NCBI GenBank assembly: GCA_964555065.1
Contig: CAZKRB010000048.1
Location: forward strand, 1-24,985
Length of the DNA stretch: 24,985 bases
Direction of reading: 5' to 3'
Source of the DNA: Syntrophus sp964555065
GTDB lineage: Bacteria; Desulfobacterota; Syntrophia; Syntrophales; Syntrophaceae
The position numbers and the translations under genes were made by a program. The notes under the pieces are model-generated. The model was not told the DNA's origin, searched no databases, and saw only the letters and a list, made by a program, of their open reading frames with translations. Each line of letters starts with the position of its first letter. The first letter of the stretch is position 1. Positions 7,499 through 15,801 of this stretch are shown piece by piece.

Positions 7499-8869
7499 AT
7501 GCCGATGATGGGAAGTATGACGGAAATATTAACGGTTTCGGAACTGAGCGAACACATTCGGAACCTCCTGGAAACCCGGTTTGACCTGCTCTGGGTCGAA
7601 GGAGAAGTCTCGAACCTGCGCCGCCCCGCCTCAGGACATCTCTATTTCACTCTCAAGGATGAAAAAAGCCAGATCCGGGCGGTCCTCTTCAAGACTTTCG
7701 GCGGATCACGGTCCCTTCACAACCGCCGTGCCCCCGCCTTTGAACTCGAGGAGGGCATGCAGATCGTCTGCCGGGGGCGACTGGCCGTCTACGCTCCAAG
7801 GGGGGAATATCAACTGATCCTGGAGGCGGTGGAGCCGCGGGGGACGGGCGCCCTGCAGAAGGCCTACGAGCAGTTGAAGGACCGGTTGCAGGCCGAGGGG
7901 CTTTTTGATCCCTCCCGAAAAAAACCCATCCCCTACCTCCCCCGGAAAATCGGGATAATCACCTCTCCCACGGGCGCGGTGATCCGGGACATCCTGAACA
8001 TCACGGGCCGGCGGTTCCCCTCCGTCTCGCTCGTGGTCGCGCCGGTGCGGGTTCAGGGAGCGGAATCGCCCCGGGAAATCGTCCAGGCCTTCCGGGACCT
8101 GCACGCCCTGGGATCTGTGGATGTCCTTATTATCGCCCGAGGAGGCGGCTCGCTGGAAGACCTGGCGCCGTTCAACGAGGAAAGCGTCGCCCGCGCCATC
8201 GCCGCCTCAGCCATTCCCGTTATTTCCGCCATCGGCCATGAAACGGATTTCACCATCGCCGACTTTGTGGCGGATCTCCGAGCGCCGACGCCCTCCGCCG
8301 CGGCGGAGCTGGCCGTACCGGCGAGAAAAGATCTCCTGGCCTCCCTGACCGGCATCCGGAGCCGGCTGATCCATCGCTGCCGCCGGCAGCTGGCCCAGGA
8401 TCGGGAACGGCTGATCCGGTGCCGGGAGCGGCTGAAGGACCCAAAACGGCTTATTGCCGGCTTCCGCCTGGCCCTCGATGACCGCTGGGAACGCTGCCGT
8501 TTTGTGGGGCAGCAGCGCCTGGCGGCGGAAAAACAGAAACTGATGCTCCACCAGCTCCGGCTGGCGCAGGCGGGACCCCTCCGCAGGATCCGGGACACCC
8601 GCCTGGAAATTGAAACTCTGGAAAAGCTGCTGATCGCAGCCTGCCGCTCCCGCCTTGAAGGGACCCGCGCCTGCTGGTCCCTTGCTTCGGCTCGTCTGGA
8701 TTCTCTGAGCCCTCTCGCCGTTCTGCAGCGGGGGTACAGCATCACCCGGGCTTTGCCGGAAGGCGGGATTATCCGGGATGCCGCGGCGGTTACGGCCGGG
8801 GATTCCTTGGAGATCCAGGTGCTCAAAGGCCGCCTGGAGGCGGAAGTCACAAGGATTCTCCCCAAATAA
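7499..8869 (+). CDS. xseA: Exodeoxyribonuclease VII large subunit
   Basis: XseA is the catalytic subunit of exonuclease VII, which degrades single-stranded DNA from both ends. The N-terminal OB-fold reads VEGEVSNLRRPASGHLYFTL. The catalytic domain contains KIGIITSPTGAVIRDIL, the glycine-rich DVLIIARGGGSLEDL, AIGHETDFTIADFVADLRAP and, near the C-terminus, LAVLQRGYSIT, all family signatures. A long helical coiled-coil region lies between about residues 270 and 400. Four in-frame ATGs (7499, 7505, 7508, 7517) compete; AGGTG at 7493-7497 best fits 7505, while 7517 would also leave the OB-fold intact, so the first few residues are uncertain. An open frame back to 7406 is unlikely to be translated. 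Length (456) agrees with the family. xseB follows after 11 bp. Confidence 0.96.
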   Translation: MPMMGSMTEILTVSELSEHIRNLLETRFDLLWVEGEVSNLRRPASGHLYFTLKDEKSQIRAVLFKTFGGSRSLHNRRAPAFELEEGMQIVCRGRLAVYAPRGEYQLILEAVEPRGTGALQKAYEQLKDRLQAEGLFDPSRKKPIPYLPRKIGIITSPTGAVIRDILNITGRRFPSVSLVVAPVRVQGAESPREIVQAFRDLHALGSVDVLIIARGGGSLEDLAPFNEESVARAIAASAIPVISAIGHETDFTIADFVADLRAPTPSAAAELAVPARKDLLASLTGIRSRLIHRCRRQLAQDRERLIRCRERLKDPKRLIAGFRLALDDRWERCRFVGQQRLAAEKQKLMLHQLRLAQAGPLRRIRDTRLEIETLEKLLIAACRSRLEGTRACWSLASARLDSLSPLAVLQRGYSITRALPEGGIIRDAAAVTAGDSLEIQVLKGRLEAEVTRILPK

Positions 8870-8880
8870 AAGGAACACCG

Positions 8881-9120
8881 ATGGCAAAGGAAAAATTTGA
8901 AGAGGCAATGGCCAAACTGGAAGCCCTCGTCCGGAAAATGGAGGCGGGGGAAATGACCCTGGAAGAATCCCTCAAGGCCTTCGAGGAAGGCATCCGCCTT
9001 TCCCGGCTCTGCGCGGCCCGCCTGGATGAGGCGGAAAGGCGCGTGGAGCTGTTGATTTCGGAGAACTCGAAGGTGACAACCCAGCCCTTCGCCGACACGG
9101 GAGAAAACCATGAATCTTGA
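8881..9120 (+). CDS. xseB: Exodeoxyribonuclease VII small subunit
   Basis: The 79-residue protein opens with KFEEAMAKLEALVRKME and continues EAGEMTLEESLKAFEEGI, the canonical XseB pattern of two helices that wrap the XseA stalk. AAAGGA at 8869-8874 supports ATG 8881. It follows xseA by 11 bp and its last 11 bp overlap the start of ispA, so translation of ispA is probably coupled. Several small subunits bind each XseA and hold its inactive or regulated form. Confidence 0.95.
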   Translation: MAKEKFEEAMAKLEALVRKMEAGEMTLEESLKAFEEGIRLSRLCAARLDEAERRVELLISENSKVTTQPFADTGENHES

Positions 9121-10018
9121 ACCGGCGCTGGATCTGAATGCCTACCTGAAGGAGAAAAAGCAGCGGATCGACGAAGCCATCGACCGCTTCCTCCCCGGAG
9201 AGGAAGCCCCGGGTGAGCTGTTCAAGGCGATGCGCTACAGCCTCTTTGCCGGAGGCAAGCGGATCAGACCCATTCTCTGCCTGGCCGCGGCGGAGGCCGT
9301 GGGTTCGCCCCTCCCTCCCGATTCGCTCCTTCCCGTCGCCTGCGCCCTGGAATACATCCACACCTATTCACTGATCCATGATGATCTTCCGGCCATGGAC
9401 AACGACGATTACCGCCGGGGGAAGCCCACCAGCCACAAGGTTTTCGGGGAGGCCCTGGCGATTCTGGCGGGGGATGCCCTCCTCACGGAGGCCTTCGGGC
9501 TCATGACCCGCGGCGGTCTGCGCGGCGACGCCCCGGAAAATCTTCTGCAGGTCGTTGCGGAAATCGCCGCGGCGGCCGGAGCGCTCGGCATGGTGGGCGG
9601 TCAGGCGGACGATTTGGAGGCGGAAGGAAAACCGGCAAATATCGAAATACTGAACCGGATTCACTCCCGGAAGACGGGGGCCATGATCGTCGTGTCGCTG
9701 AGAGCCGGGGCGATTCTCGCCGGCGGGACGGAGCAGGATCTCGCCGCCCTGACGGCTTACGGCCGCAAAATCGGCCTGGTTTTCCAGATCGCCGACGACA
9801 TTCTCAACATCGAGGGGGACCGGACGCTGCTGGGAAAAAACACGGGAAGCGACGCCGTCCGGGGGAAAATGACCTTCCCTCTTCTAATGGGGCTGGAGCC
9901 GTCACGGCAGAAGGCCTTTTCCCTGGTTGAGGAGGCCCTGGTCGATCTGAGCGCTTTTGACGGCCGGGCGACGCCGCTGCGGATGCTGGCTCGATATTTT
10001 GTGGAGCGGCGGTTCTAG
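9110..10018 (+). CDS. ispA: Short-chain polyprenyl diphosphate synthase (farnesyl diphosphate synthase type)
   Basis: The enzyme condenses DMAPP with IPP to geranyl and farnesyl diphosphate. The first aspartate-rich motif is DDLPAMDNDD (residues 91-100), preceded by IHTYSLIH as in bacterial farnesyl diphosphate synthases, and the basic GGKRIRP is at 48-54. The second aspartate-rich region is FQIADDILN (225-233), in which Asn233 replaces the last aspartate of the usual DDxxD. The lysine-containing GKMTFPLL is at 252-259. Length (302) is normal. Start overlaps xseB. Farnesyl rather than geranylgeranyl diphosphate is the likely main product because a tyrosine (Y86) lies five residues before the first motif, but this is an inference. 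Confidence 0.92.
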   Translation: MNLEPALDLNAYLKEKKQRIDEAIDRFLPGEEAPGELFKAMRYSLFAGGKRIRPILCLAAAEAVGSPLPPDSLLPVACALEYIHTYSLIHDDLPAMDNDDYRRGKPTSHKVFGEALAILAGDALLTEAFGLMTRGGLRGDAPENLLQVVAEIAAAAGALGMVGGQADDLEAEGKPANIEILNRIHSRKTGAMIVVSLRAGAILAGGTEQDLAALTAYGRKIGLVFQIADDILNIEGDRTLLGKNTGSDAVRGKMTFPLLMGLEPSRQKAFSLVEEALVDLSAFDGRATPLRMLARYFVERRF

Positions 10019-10081
10019 ACCGGCGGCGGCCCATGGTCTTCTTGGTCAATCGCAACGATGTCGTCCACTTATTTTTGAATC

Positions 10082-12019
10082 ATGAACCCTTTAGATAAAA
10101 TGTCCGGCAGTATTCTCAGCCGCATTCAGGATCCTGAAGATATCCGGAATCTGAACATCGGCTCACTGACGCTCCTGGCGAAAGAGCTCCGCACTGCCAT
10201 GATTGAAACGGTCTCCTGCACGGGAGGGCACCTGGCTTCTTCCCTTGGCACCGTGGAGCTCACCCTGGCCCTTCACAAAGTCTTCGCGACCCCGAAAGAC
10301 CGGCTGATCTGGGATGTGGGGCATCAGGCCTATGCCCACAAGCTGATCACCGGGCGCCGGGACCGATTTTCCACCCTGCGCCAGAAGGGGGGGATCAGCG
10401 GCTTCCCGAAACGGGAAGAGAGCCCCTACGACGTCTTCAATGTCGGCCACAGCAGCACCTCCATTTCCGCAGCCGCGGGCATCGCCGAAGCCCGGGATCT
10501 GAAAGGGGAGCGTTTCAAGGTCGTGGCCGTCATCGGCGACGGCTCCATGTCGGCGGGGCTCGCCTTCGAGGGATTGAACTGGTCCGGAGACCGCAGGAAG
10601 GACCTGATCATCATCCTCAACGACAACGAAATGTCCATCTCGCCCAACGTCGGGGCCCTTTCCTCCTACCTCAACCACATCATGACCGGCCAGACGGTTA
10701 AGAAAATACGCAAGGAAATCAAGAGTATCCTGAAAACCATCCCCTCCATCGGCGAGCAGGTGGTGGAATTCACCAAGCGGGCGGAAGAATCCCTCAAGGC
10801 CCTCCTCGTCCCCGGCGTCCTCTTCGAGGAACTGGGCTTTACCTACGTGGGGCCCCTGGAAGGCCACCGTCTCGACCACCTGATCCGAAATCTCGAAGAC
10901 GTGCGGACCATGGAAGGTCCGGTGCTGGTCCACGTCATCACCCGCAAGGGCAAGGGCTACCGGTACGCGGAAGCCGAACCGCTTCGCTTCCACGGGATCG
11001 CCCCCTTCGAGCTGGAAACGGGGAGGCCGGCCAAAGCCGGAGGACATCCGGCGCCGCCGTCCTATACCTCGGTCTTCGGCGGCGCCCTGGTGAAACTGGC
11101 CCGGGAAAATCCCAGGATTGTCGCCATCACCGCCGCCATGTGCGAAGGGACGGGCCTGAACGCCTTCGCCGAGGCGTTTCCGGACCGCTTTTACGATGTG
11201 GGCATCGCGGAGCAGCACGGCGTCACCTTTGCCGCCGGGCTGGCCACGGAAGGCTTCCTCCCCGTGGTGGCCATTTACTCCAGTTTTCTCCAGCGGGCTT
11301 ACGATCAGATTCTCCATGATGTCTGCCTGCAGAATCTCCCCGTCACCTTCGCTCTCGACCGGGCCGGATTCGTCGGAGAGGACGGCCCCACCCATCACGG
11401 CCTCTTCGATTTCTCCTACCTGCGGGCGATCCCGAACATGGTCGTCATGGCCCCGAAGGACGAAAATGAACTGCAGCGCATGCTGCGCACCGCCCTGGCC
11501 TGTGGAAAGCCCGCGGCCATCCGCTATCCCAGGGGAAGCGGACTCGGCGTCCCCCTCGACCCGGAACCAGAGCCCCTGGAAATCGGCAAGGGGGAAGTGC
11601 TTGCCGAAGGCACGGAGGTGGCGATCCTGGCCATCGGGGCGGCGGTTTATCCGGCCCTGGCCGCCGCACAGCAGCTCCGGGAGGAGGGCATTTCGGCGGC
11701 CGTGGTGAACGTTCGGTTTGTCAAACCCCTGGATGGAGAGCTCCTTTTAAAGCTCGCCGGATCTTTCCGGAAAATCCTGACGGTGGAGGAAAATGTCCTC
11801 AAGGGAGGGTTCGGCAGCGCCGTTCTGGAATTCCTGGAAGAGCACAACCTCCAGGGCGTTCAGGTCAAACGGCTGGGAATCGGAGATGAATTCGTGGAAC
11901 AGGCCACACAGGCCGAACAGCGGGCCTCCTGCGGCATCGATGCCCAGGGGATCGGGGCGGCCGTTGCGGCCATGATGGCCAGGGAATCGGGCCCGACCTG
12001 TGGCTTTCTGCTGAGATGA
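10082..12019 (+). CDS. dxs: 1-deoxy-D-xylulose-5-phosphate synthase
   Basis: DXS joins pyruvate and glyceraldehyde 3-phosphate with thiamine diphosphate, the entry step of the MEP isoprenoid pathway. The 645-residue protein has GGHLASSLGTVELT (about 48-61), WDVGHQAYAHKLITGRR (77-93), the ThDP/Mg motif GDGSMSAGLAFE ending in LNDNEMSIS (152-186), and in the pyrimidine domain VGIAEQHGVTFAAGLA and ALDRAGFVGEDGPTHHG. The C-terminal transketolase domain is complete. ATG 10082 lacks an obvious Shine-Dalgarno; ATG 10100 (MSGSIL) is an alternative. It follows ispA by 63 bp in the same direction and is probably co-transcribed. Confidence 0.97.
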   Translation: MNPLDKMSGSILSRIQDPEDIRNLNIGSLTLLAKELRTAMIETVSCTGGHLASSLGTVELTLALHKVFATPKDRLIWDVGHQAYAHKLITGRRDRFSTLRQKGGISGFPKREESPYDVFNVGHSSTSISAAAGIAEARDLKGERFKVVAVIGDGSMSAGLAFEGLNWSGDRRKDLIIILNDNEMSISPNVGALSSYLNHIMTGQTVKKIRKEIKSILKTIPSIGEQVVEFTKRAEESLKALLVPGVLFEELGFTYVGPLEGHRLDHLIRNLEDVRTMEGPVLVHVITRKGKGYRYAEAEPLRFHGIAPFELETGRPAKAGGHPAPPSYTSVFGGALVKLARENPRIVAITAAMCEGTGLNAFAEAFPDRFYDVGIAEQHGVTFAAGLATEGFLPVVAIYSSFLQRAYDQILHDVCLQNLPVTFALDRAGFVGEDGPTHHGLFDFSYLRAIPNMVVMAPKDENELQRMLRTALACGKPAAIRYPRGSGLGVPLDPEPEPLEIGKGEVLAEGTEVAILAIGAAVYPALAAAQQLREEGISAAVVNVRFVKPLDGELLLKLAGSFRKILTVEENVLKGGFGSAVLEFLEEHNLQGVQVKRLGIGDEFVEQATQAEQRASCGIDAQGIGAAVAAMMARESGPTCGFLLR

Positions 12020-12050
12020 AGACGGCCTTTCCGATCGGCAACCTGTTGCC

Positions 12051-12857
12051 ATGACCGCCAGGGAAGAAAAAATCCGCCTGGATCTGCTGCTGACGAATCT
12101 GGGGCTGTCGGCAAGCCGCGAACGGGCCAGGGCACTGATTCTCTCCGGCGCCGTGCTGGTGGATGAAAAGCCCGTGGATAAGGCGGGAACGCTCGTTTCT
12201 CCCCGGGCCTCCGTCAGGATCAAAGGTCAGGACCACCCCTACGTGAGCCGGGGAGGGCTGAAACTCAAAGGCGCCTTGGATGCCTTTGAGCTCGACGTCC
12301 GGGATTTCACCGTCCTCGACGTCGGGGCCTCGACGGGCGGCTTCACCGACTGCCTCCTCCAGGAGGGCGCCGGCCGGGTCTACGCCCTCGATGTGGGCTA
12401 CGGCCAGTTGGCCTGGAAGCTACGAACCGATCCCCGGGTGGTCTGCATCGAACGGACGAATATCCGCTTTTATGATGGAACGGGGTTGGAGGGTCCGGTG
12501 GATCTGGTGACCATTGATGCCTCCTTCATCTCCCTGAAGCTGGTCATTCCGGCTGCCGTGAACTTTCTGAAACGCGGCGGCCTGCTGCTGGCCCTGATCA
12601 AGCCTCAGTTCGAAGTGGGAAAGGGGGAAGTGGGGAAAGGCGGCGTTGTCCGGCAGCCCGCTCTCCACCAGAAAGTTCAGGAGGAGCTGGCCGCCTTTCT
12701 GTCGAGCCGGGGGCTGGAGGTCCTGGGAACGGCGCTCTCCCCTCTTCCGGGCCCCAAGGGCAACAGGGAATTTTTTGTCCTGGCCCGGCTTCCGGAAAAC
12801 AAGACGAGAGAAGCCTCGGACATTCTTCAAGATTCGGAGACCTTGTCAAACCAATGA
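12051..12857 (+). CDS. tlyA: TlyA-family rRNA (cytidine-2'-O)-methyltransferase
   Basis: The 268-residue protein has an N-terminal S4 RNA-binding domain (about 7-65; RLDLLLTNLGLSASRERA) followed by an FtsJ-like methyltransferase domain. The SAM-binding motif is VLDVGASTGGFTD (88-100). Lys71, Asp156, Lys184 and Glu240 line up, with a constant offset of two, with the K-D-K-E tetrad described for Mycobacterium tuberculosis TlyA. Family members 2'-O-methylate cytidines in 16S and/or 23S rRNA and affect capreomycin sensitivity; older annotations call them haemolysins. Linkage to dxs and xseAB is common in bacteria. Its stop overlaps the ispH start (ATGA), implying coupled translation. Whether it modifies one or both subunits cannot be decided here. 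Confidence 0.93.
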   Translation: MTAREEKIRLDLLLTNLGLSASRERARALILSGAVLVDEKPVDKAGTLVSPRASVRIKGQDHPYVSRGGLKLKGALDAFELDVRDFTVLDVGASTGGFTDCLLQEGAGRVYALDVGYGQLAWKLRTDPRVVCIERTNIRFYDGTGLEGPVDLVTIDASFISLKLVIPAAVNFLKRGGLLLALIKPQFEVGKGEVGKGGVVRQPALHQKVQEELAAFLSSRGLEVLGTALSPLPGPKGNREFFVLARLPENKTREASDILQDSETLSNQ

Positions 12858-14587
12858 GCGTCATTCTCGCCAAGACGGCAGGGTTCTGCATGGGCGTCAA
12901 GCGCGCCGTGGATACGGTCCTGGATATCGCCCGGCAGAAGGGTCCGGAAAAGATTTATACTTACGGCCCATTGATTCACAATCCGCAGACCGTGGATTTC
13001 CTGCGGGAACGGGGCATCATCCCGATCCAGGATATCGAGGCGATTCCCCTGGCGGATTCGAAGGCGGCCATCGTCATCCGGGCTCACGGCATTTCCCCGC
13101 TGGAACGGAAAAAGCTCCGCGATAAGGGCCTCCGGATCATTGATGCGACCTGCCCACGGGTGACCCATGTCCAGGCGATCATCAAGCGGCACGCCGCCCG
13201 GGACTATGACATCCTGATCGTCGGCGACGGCAACCACCCGGAAGTGAACGGCCTTCTCGGCCACGCCAGAGGCCGGGGACGGGTCATCGGCGGCTGCCGG
13301 GACGTGGATGATCTCCCGGTTCTGGATCAGGTCTGCGTGGTGGCCCAGACCACTCAGAGCGTGGAAGAATACGCCGCCATCGTCCAACGGATCCGCGAGC
13401 GGTTCCCGGAAACCGTTGTTTTCGATACGATCTGCGATTCCACGGAGCAGAGGCAGGCTGAAGTGCGGGAACTGGCCTCCCAGATGGAGGCCATGGTGAT
13501 CGTCGGGGGCCGGAACAGCGCCAATACCCGCCGCCTTGCCGCCCTGTCATCCCAGCAGGGAACCCCGACCTTTCATATCGAAACCGCCGCCGAACTGAAC
13601 GAGGAGAAACTGGCGCCCTATGACCGGATCGGCCTTTCCGCCGGCGCCTCCACCCCCAACTGGATCCTCGATCGGGTCGTGGACCGGATCGCGGAACAGC
13701 AGCGGATCCGGAAAAAGAAAGGCAAGGAGTTCCTGAAACTCTGGACCTTCTCCGTCCGGACAGACCTTTACTCCGCCCTCGGAGCCTCCTGCCTCTCCCT
13801 GGCTGCCATGTTCCTGGAGCGCATCCCCGTCAATATCCTCTCGCTGCTGATCACGGCCCTCTATGTCCATGCCATGCATACCTTCAACCGGTTTGTAAAC
13901 CGGAAGACACACAGCATCGGTTCCTTCCGGGAAGAATTCTATCGGAAACATGAAAATTTTTATCTGTCCGGGGCCATCGCGTCCATGCTGGCCGGCCTTG
14001 CCCTCGCCCTGAGCCAGGGAATGCGGGCCTTTCTGCTGCTCTTTCTCATTTCCGGGCTGGGGATTCTCTATAATCTTCCCATCTTCCCGGCAGCATGGCG
14101 GTACCGCAGCCTGAAAGATCTGCCCGGCTCCAAGAATATTTCCATGTCCCTGGCGTGGGCAACCGTCGTGGCCATCCTGCCCGCCGTCGAGCAGGAGATC
14201 TCCTTCTCCCCAGCAATCTCTATCGCCTTTCTGTTTACCATGGGCATCGTTTTTGTCCGCTCCTCCCTTTCGGACCTGCTGGACATCCAGAGCGACCGGC
14301 TGATCGGCAAGGAAACCATTCCCGTCCTCATCGGTCCGGAACGAACCCGGATTCTCCTGACGATCCTGTGCGCTTGTCTCTTCGTTCTGCTCATCGCCGG
14401 GGCGGCCGCCGGCTGGGTTCCCTCCCTTGCCTGGATTCTTGCCGCCAATTTATTTTATGTGTGGATTTGTCTAAAACTTTGTGATAGAAGGGCGTCGTTT
14501 TCGGGGGTCGTTCTGGAAGGTCTTCTGGAAACCAGTTACCTGATCGTCGGATTCAGTTCCCTGTTGTGGTTTGTATTCACCCGGTGA
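12854..14587 (+). CDS. ispH: Fusion: IspH (HMBPP reductase) with C-terminal UbiA-like prenyltransferase domain
   Basis: Residues 1-285 form a complete IspH, the [4Fe-4S] enzyme that reduces HMBPP to IPP and DMAPP. Cluster cysteines are Cys12 (AGFCMG), Cys100 (DATCPRV) and Cys194 (DTICDSTEQRQ). Active-site residues His42, His78, His128, Glu130, Thr166/167, the NSAN at 221-224 and Ser266 are all present. After a basic linker (about 283-292) residues 295-577 hold about eight hydrophobic segments resembling the UbiA superfamily of membrane prenyltransferases. The second aspartate motif is intact (D474-xx-D477-xxx-D481, followed by GKETIPVLIG). The first motif, normally NDxxDxxxD, reads N345-R-x-x-N349-x-x-x-H353. 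There is no internal stop or frameshift. The fusion would anchor IspH at the membrane. Prenyl acceptor unknown; loss of activity in the second half is possible. Confidence 0.9.
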   Translation: MSVILAKTAGFCMGVKRAVDTVLDIARQKGPEKIYTYGPLIHNPQTVDFLRERGIIPIQDIEAIPLADSKAAIVIRAHGISPLERKKLRDKGLRIIDATCPRVTHVQAIIKRHAARDYDILIVGDGNHPEVNGLLGHARGRGRVIGGCRDVDDLPVLDQVCVVAQTTQSVEEYAAIVQRIRERFPETVVFDTICDSTEQRQAEVRELASQMEAMVIVGGRNSANTRRLAALSSQQGTPTFHIETAAELNEEKLAPYDRIGLSAGASTPNWILDRVVDRIAEQQRIRKKKGKEFLKLWTFSVRTDLYSALGASCLSLAAMFLERIPVNILSLLITALYVHAMHTFNRFVNRKTHSIGSFREEFYRKHENFYLSGAIASMLAGLALALSQGMRAFLLLFLISGLGILYNLPIFPAAWRYRSLKDLPGSKNISMSLAWATVVAILPAVEQEISFSPAISIAFLFTMGIVFVRSSLSDLLDIQSDRLIGKETIPVLIGPERTRILLTILCACLFVLLIAGAAAGWVPSLAWILAANLFYVWICLKLCDRRASFSGVVLEGLLETSYLIVGFSSLLWFVFTR

Positions 14588-14622
14588 CGCCAGGCCGAAG
14601 CAGGCGGGGAGAGGAGAGTTCC

Positions 14623-15213
14623 TTGAAGAAAAGAGGCAAGTGCGTCCTGATTGCCCTGTTCCTGGTCCTGATGCTTTTCGGCTGCGGCGGATTGCACCAT
14701 TCCCAGGTGGATCCGGAGGCGCGGAATTTCCATCCCCGGCGGATGGGGGTTCTTCCCGTGGATGTGGGCGCCTACCGGGAAGCAGGCGGAACCATGGATC
14801 AGATGATCGTCGGGGTGTTGCGCGATAAGAGCTGGTTTCGCGAGGTTGTGGGCGGGGAAAGCCTCAATCGCCAGTCGCAGGCGAATGAAGCGTTTCAGGC
14901 GGCCATGACCGACTACCTCGTTAAGCTCAAGGCCGTCAATTTTTCCGACCCGCAGCTCAGCGCCAGGATCGGCGATTGGTGTGGAGTGGATGCCTTCCTG
15001 GTTGTATCCGTGGAGGACTGGGAATACAGGATGGAGAACGACGACAAAGTGGGTAAAGTCGGGTTGAACATCCGGATGATCCAGGCGCCCACGGGAAAAA
15101 TCCTGTGGAAGGCCAGCCATTCCAGGACAGAAAAATACCTGCTTCTCAAGCCGGAACTTTCCGGTGTGGCCAGGAACCTCTTCAAGGAGATGATCGGCTA
15201 CATGCCCCGTTGA
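14623..15213 (+). CDS. Outer-membrane-type lipoprotein, unknown function (weak CsgG/LpoB-like look)
   Basis: The 196-residue product starts MKKRGKC, has a hydrophobic segment (about 8-19) and a lipobox MLFGC with the lipidated Cys21, so signal peptidase II should process it. The start is a TTG at 14623, chosen because GAGGAG (14611-14616) lies six bases upstream and the signal peptide begins there; frames opening upstream run into the ispH tail. The mature part has RMGVLPVDVGAYREAGG and later GVDAFLVVSVEDWEY and PTGKILWKASH. This arrangement resembles lipoproteins of the CsgG/LpoB type, where a strand-helix core precedes a late PTGKILW-like strand. That relation is tentative. It lies 35 bp after the IspH fusion and may be in the same transcript. 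Confidence 0.75.
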   Translation: MKKRGKCVLIALFLVLMLFGCGGLHHSQVDPEARNFHPRRMGVLPVDVGAYREAGGTMDQMIVGVLRDKSWFREVVGGESLNRQSQANEAFQAAMTDYLVKLKAVNFSDPQLSARIGDWCGVDAFLVVSVEDWEYRMENDDKVGKVGLNIRMIQAPTGKILWKASHSRTEKYLLLKPELSGVARNLFKEMIGYMPR

Positions 15214-15299
15214 GAAGCGCGAAAAGGGGCGCTCTGGAAGATGGTTGCAGTCTGCTATGGAAGAGCGGTAAAGGGGCTCAATAAAAGGGGGTTATACGC

Positions 15300-15521
15300 A
15301 TGAAAGAGAAAGTGCAGGAAGTCATCAATCAGATCCGGCCGGGCCTGAAGGCCGACGGCGGAGATGTGGAACTGGTGGAAGTCGGCGAGGATGGCGTGGT
15401 AAAGGTCCGTCTGGTCGGCGCCTGCCGGGGATGCGCCATGTCTCAGATGACGCTGAAGATGGGGATTGAGAAGGTTTTGAAGGAAAAAGTTCCCGGAGTG
15501 AAGGAAGTGGTTGCAGTCTAA
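15300..15521 (+). CDS. NifU C-terminal domain (Nfu-type) iron-sulfur scaffold
   Basis: The 73-residue protein is a stand-alone Nfu domain. It opens with KVQEVINQIRPGLKADGGDV and has the diagnostic CxxC in GACRGCAMSQMT (Cys42 and Cys45), which in the family holds a [4Fe-4S] or labile cluster at a dimer interface and passes it to apoproteins. A purine-rich GGGGG site precedes ATG 15300. The next gene is a two-cluster ferredoxin, a plausible client, and the IspH fusion upstream is another Fe-S enzyme. A short inverted repeat (AGCGC at 15216-15220 and GCGCT at 15229-15233) separates it from the lipoprotein gene. Confidence 0.92.
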   Translation: MKEKVQEVINQIRPGLKADGGDVELVEVGEDGVVKVRLVGACRGCAMSQMTLKMGIEKVLKEKVPGVKEVVAV

Positions 15522-15599
15522 AGTCATACCCCATGAACCATTGCCGGTACCGGGAAAAATGGATCATGAAGAGAATTAAATTAAAAAGGAGATAAAATT

Positions 15600-15779
15600 A
15601 TGGCGTACGTGATTACCGATGAATGTCTGGCTTGCGGTTCCTGTCAGGATGTGTGCCCCGCGGGCGCAATCAGCGAGGGAGATGACAAGTATGTAATCGA
15701 TCCGGCTCTCTGCACCGACTGTGGAACCTGTGCCGAACAGTGCCCGGCGGAAGCGATCGAACCCGGCGAATCCAAGTAG
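15600..15779 (+). CDS. 2[4Fe-4S] ferredoxin, 59 residues
   Basis: The small protein MAYVITDEC... contains two CxxCxxCxxxCP motifs: Cys9, 12, 15 and 19, then Cys38, 41, 44 and 48. This is the clostridial-type low-potential ferredoxin that shuttles electrons between soluble oxidoreductases. AAGGAG at 15586-15591 sits eight bases before ATG 15600. The small size and acidic composition are typical. It lies 78 bp after the Nfu gene and 23 bp before a hairpin, so it probably ends that transcription unit. Its partner enzymes are not in the window; IspH needs a low-potential donor, so this ferredoxin could serve it, which is a guess. Confidence 0.95.
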   Translation: MAYVITDECLACGSCQDVCPAGAISEGDDKYVIDPALCTDCGTCAEQCPAEAIEPGESK

Positions 15780-15801
15780 TCTGTTTTCAAGAATCCGTTC
15801 T

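Noticed and set aside
10163..11398. 411-codon minus-strand open frame inside dxs
   Set aside because: Shadow of dxs; composition and lack of motifs mark it as non-coding.
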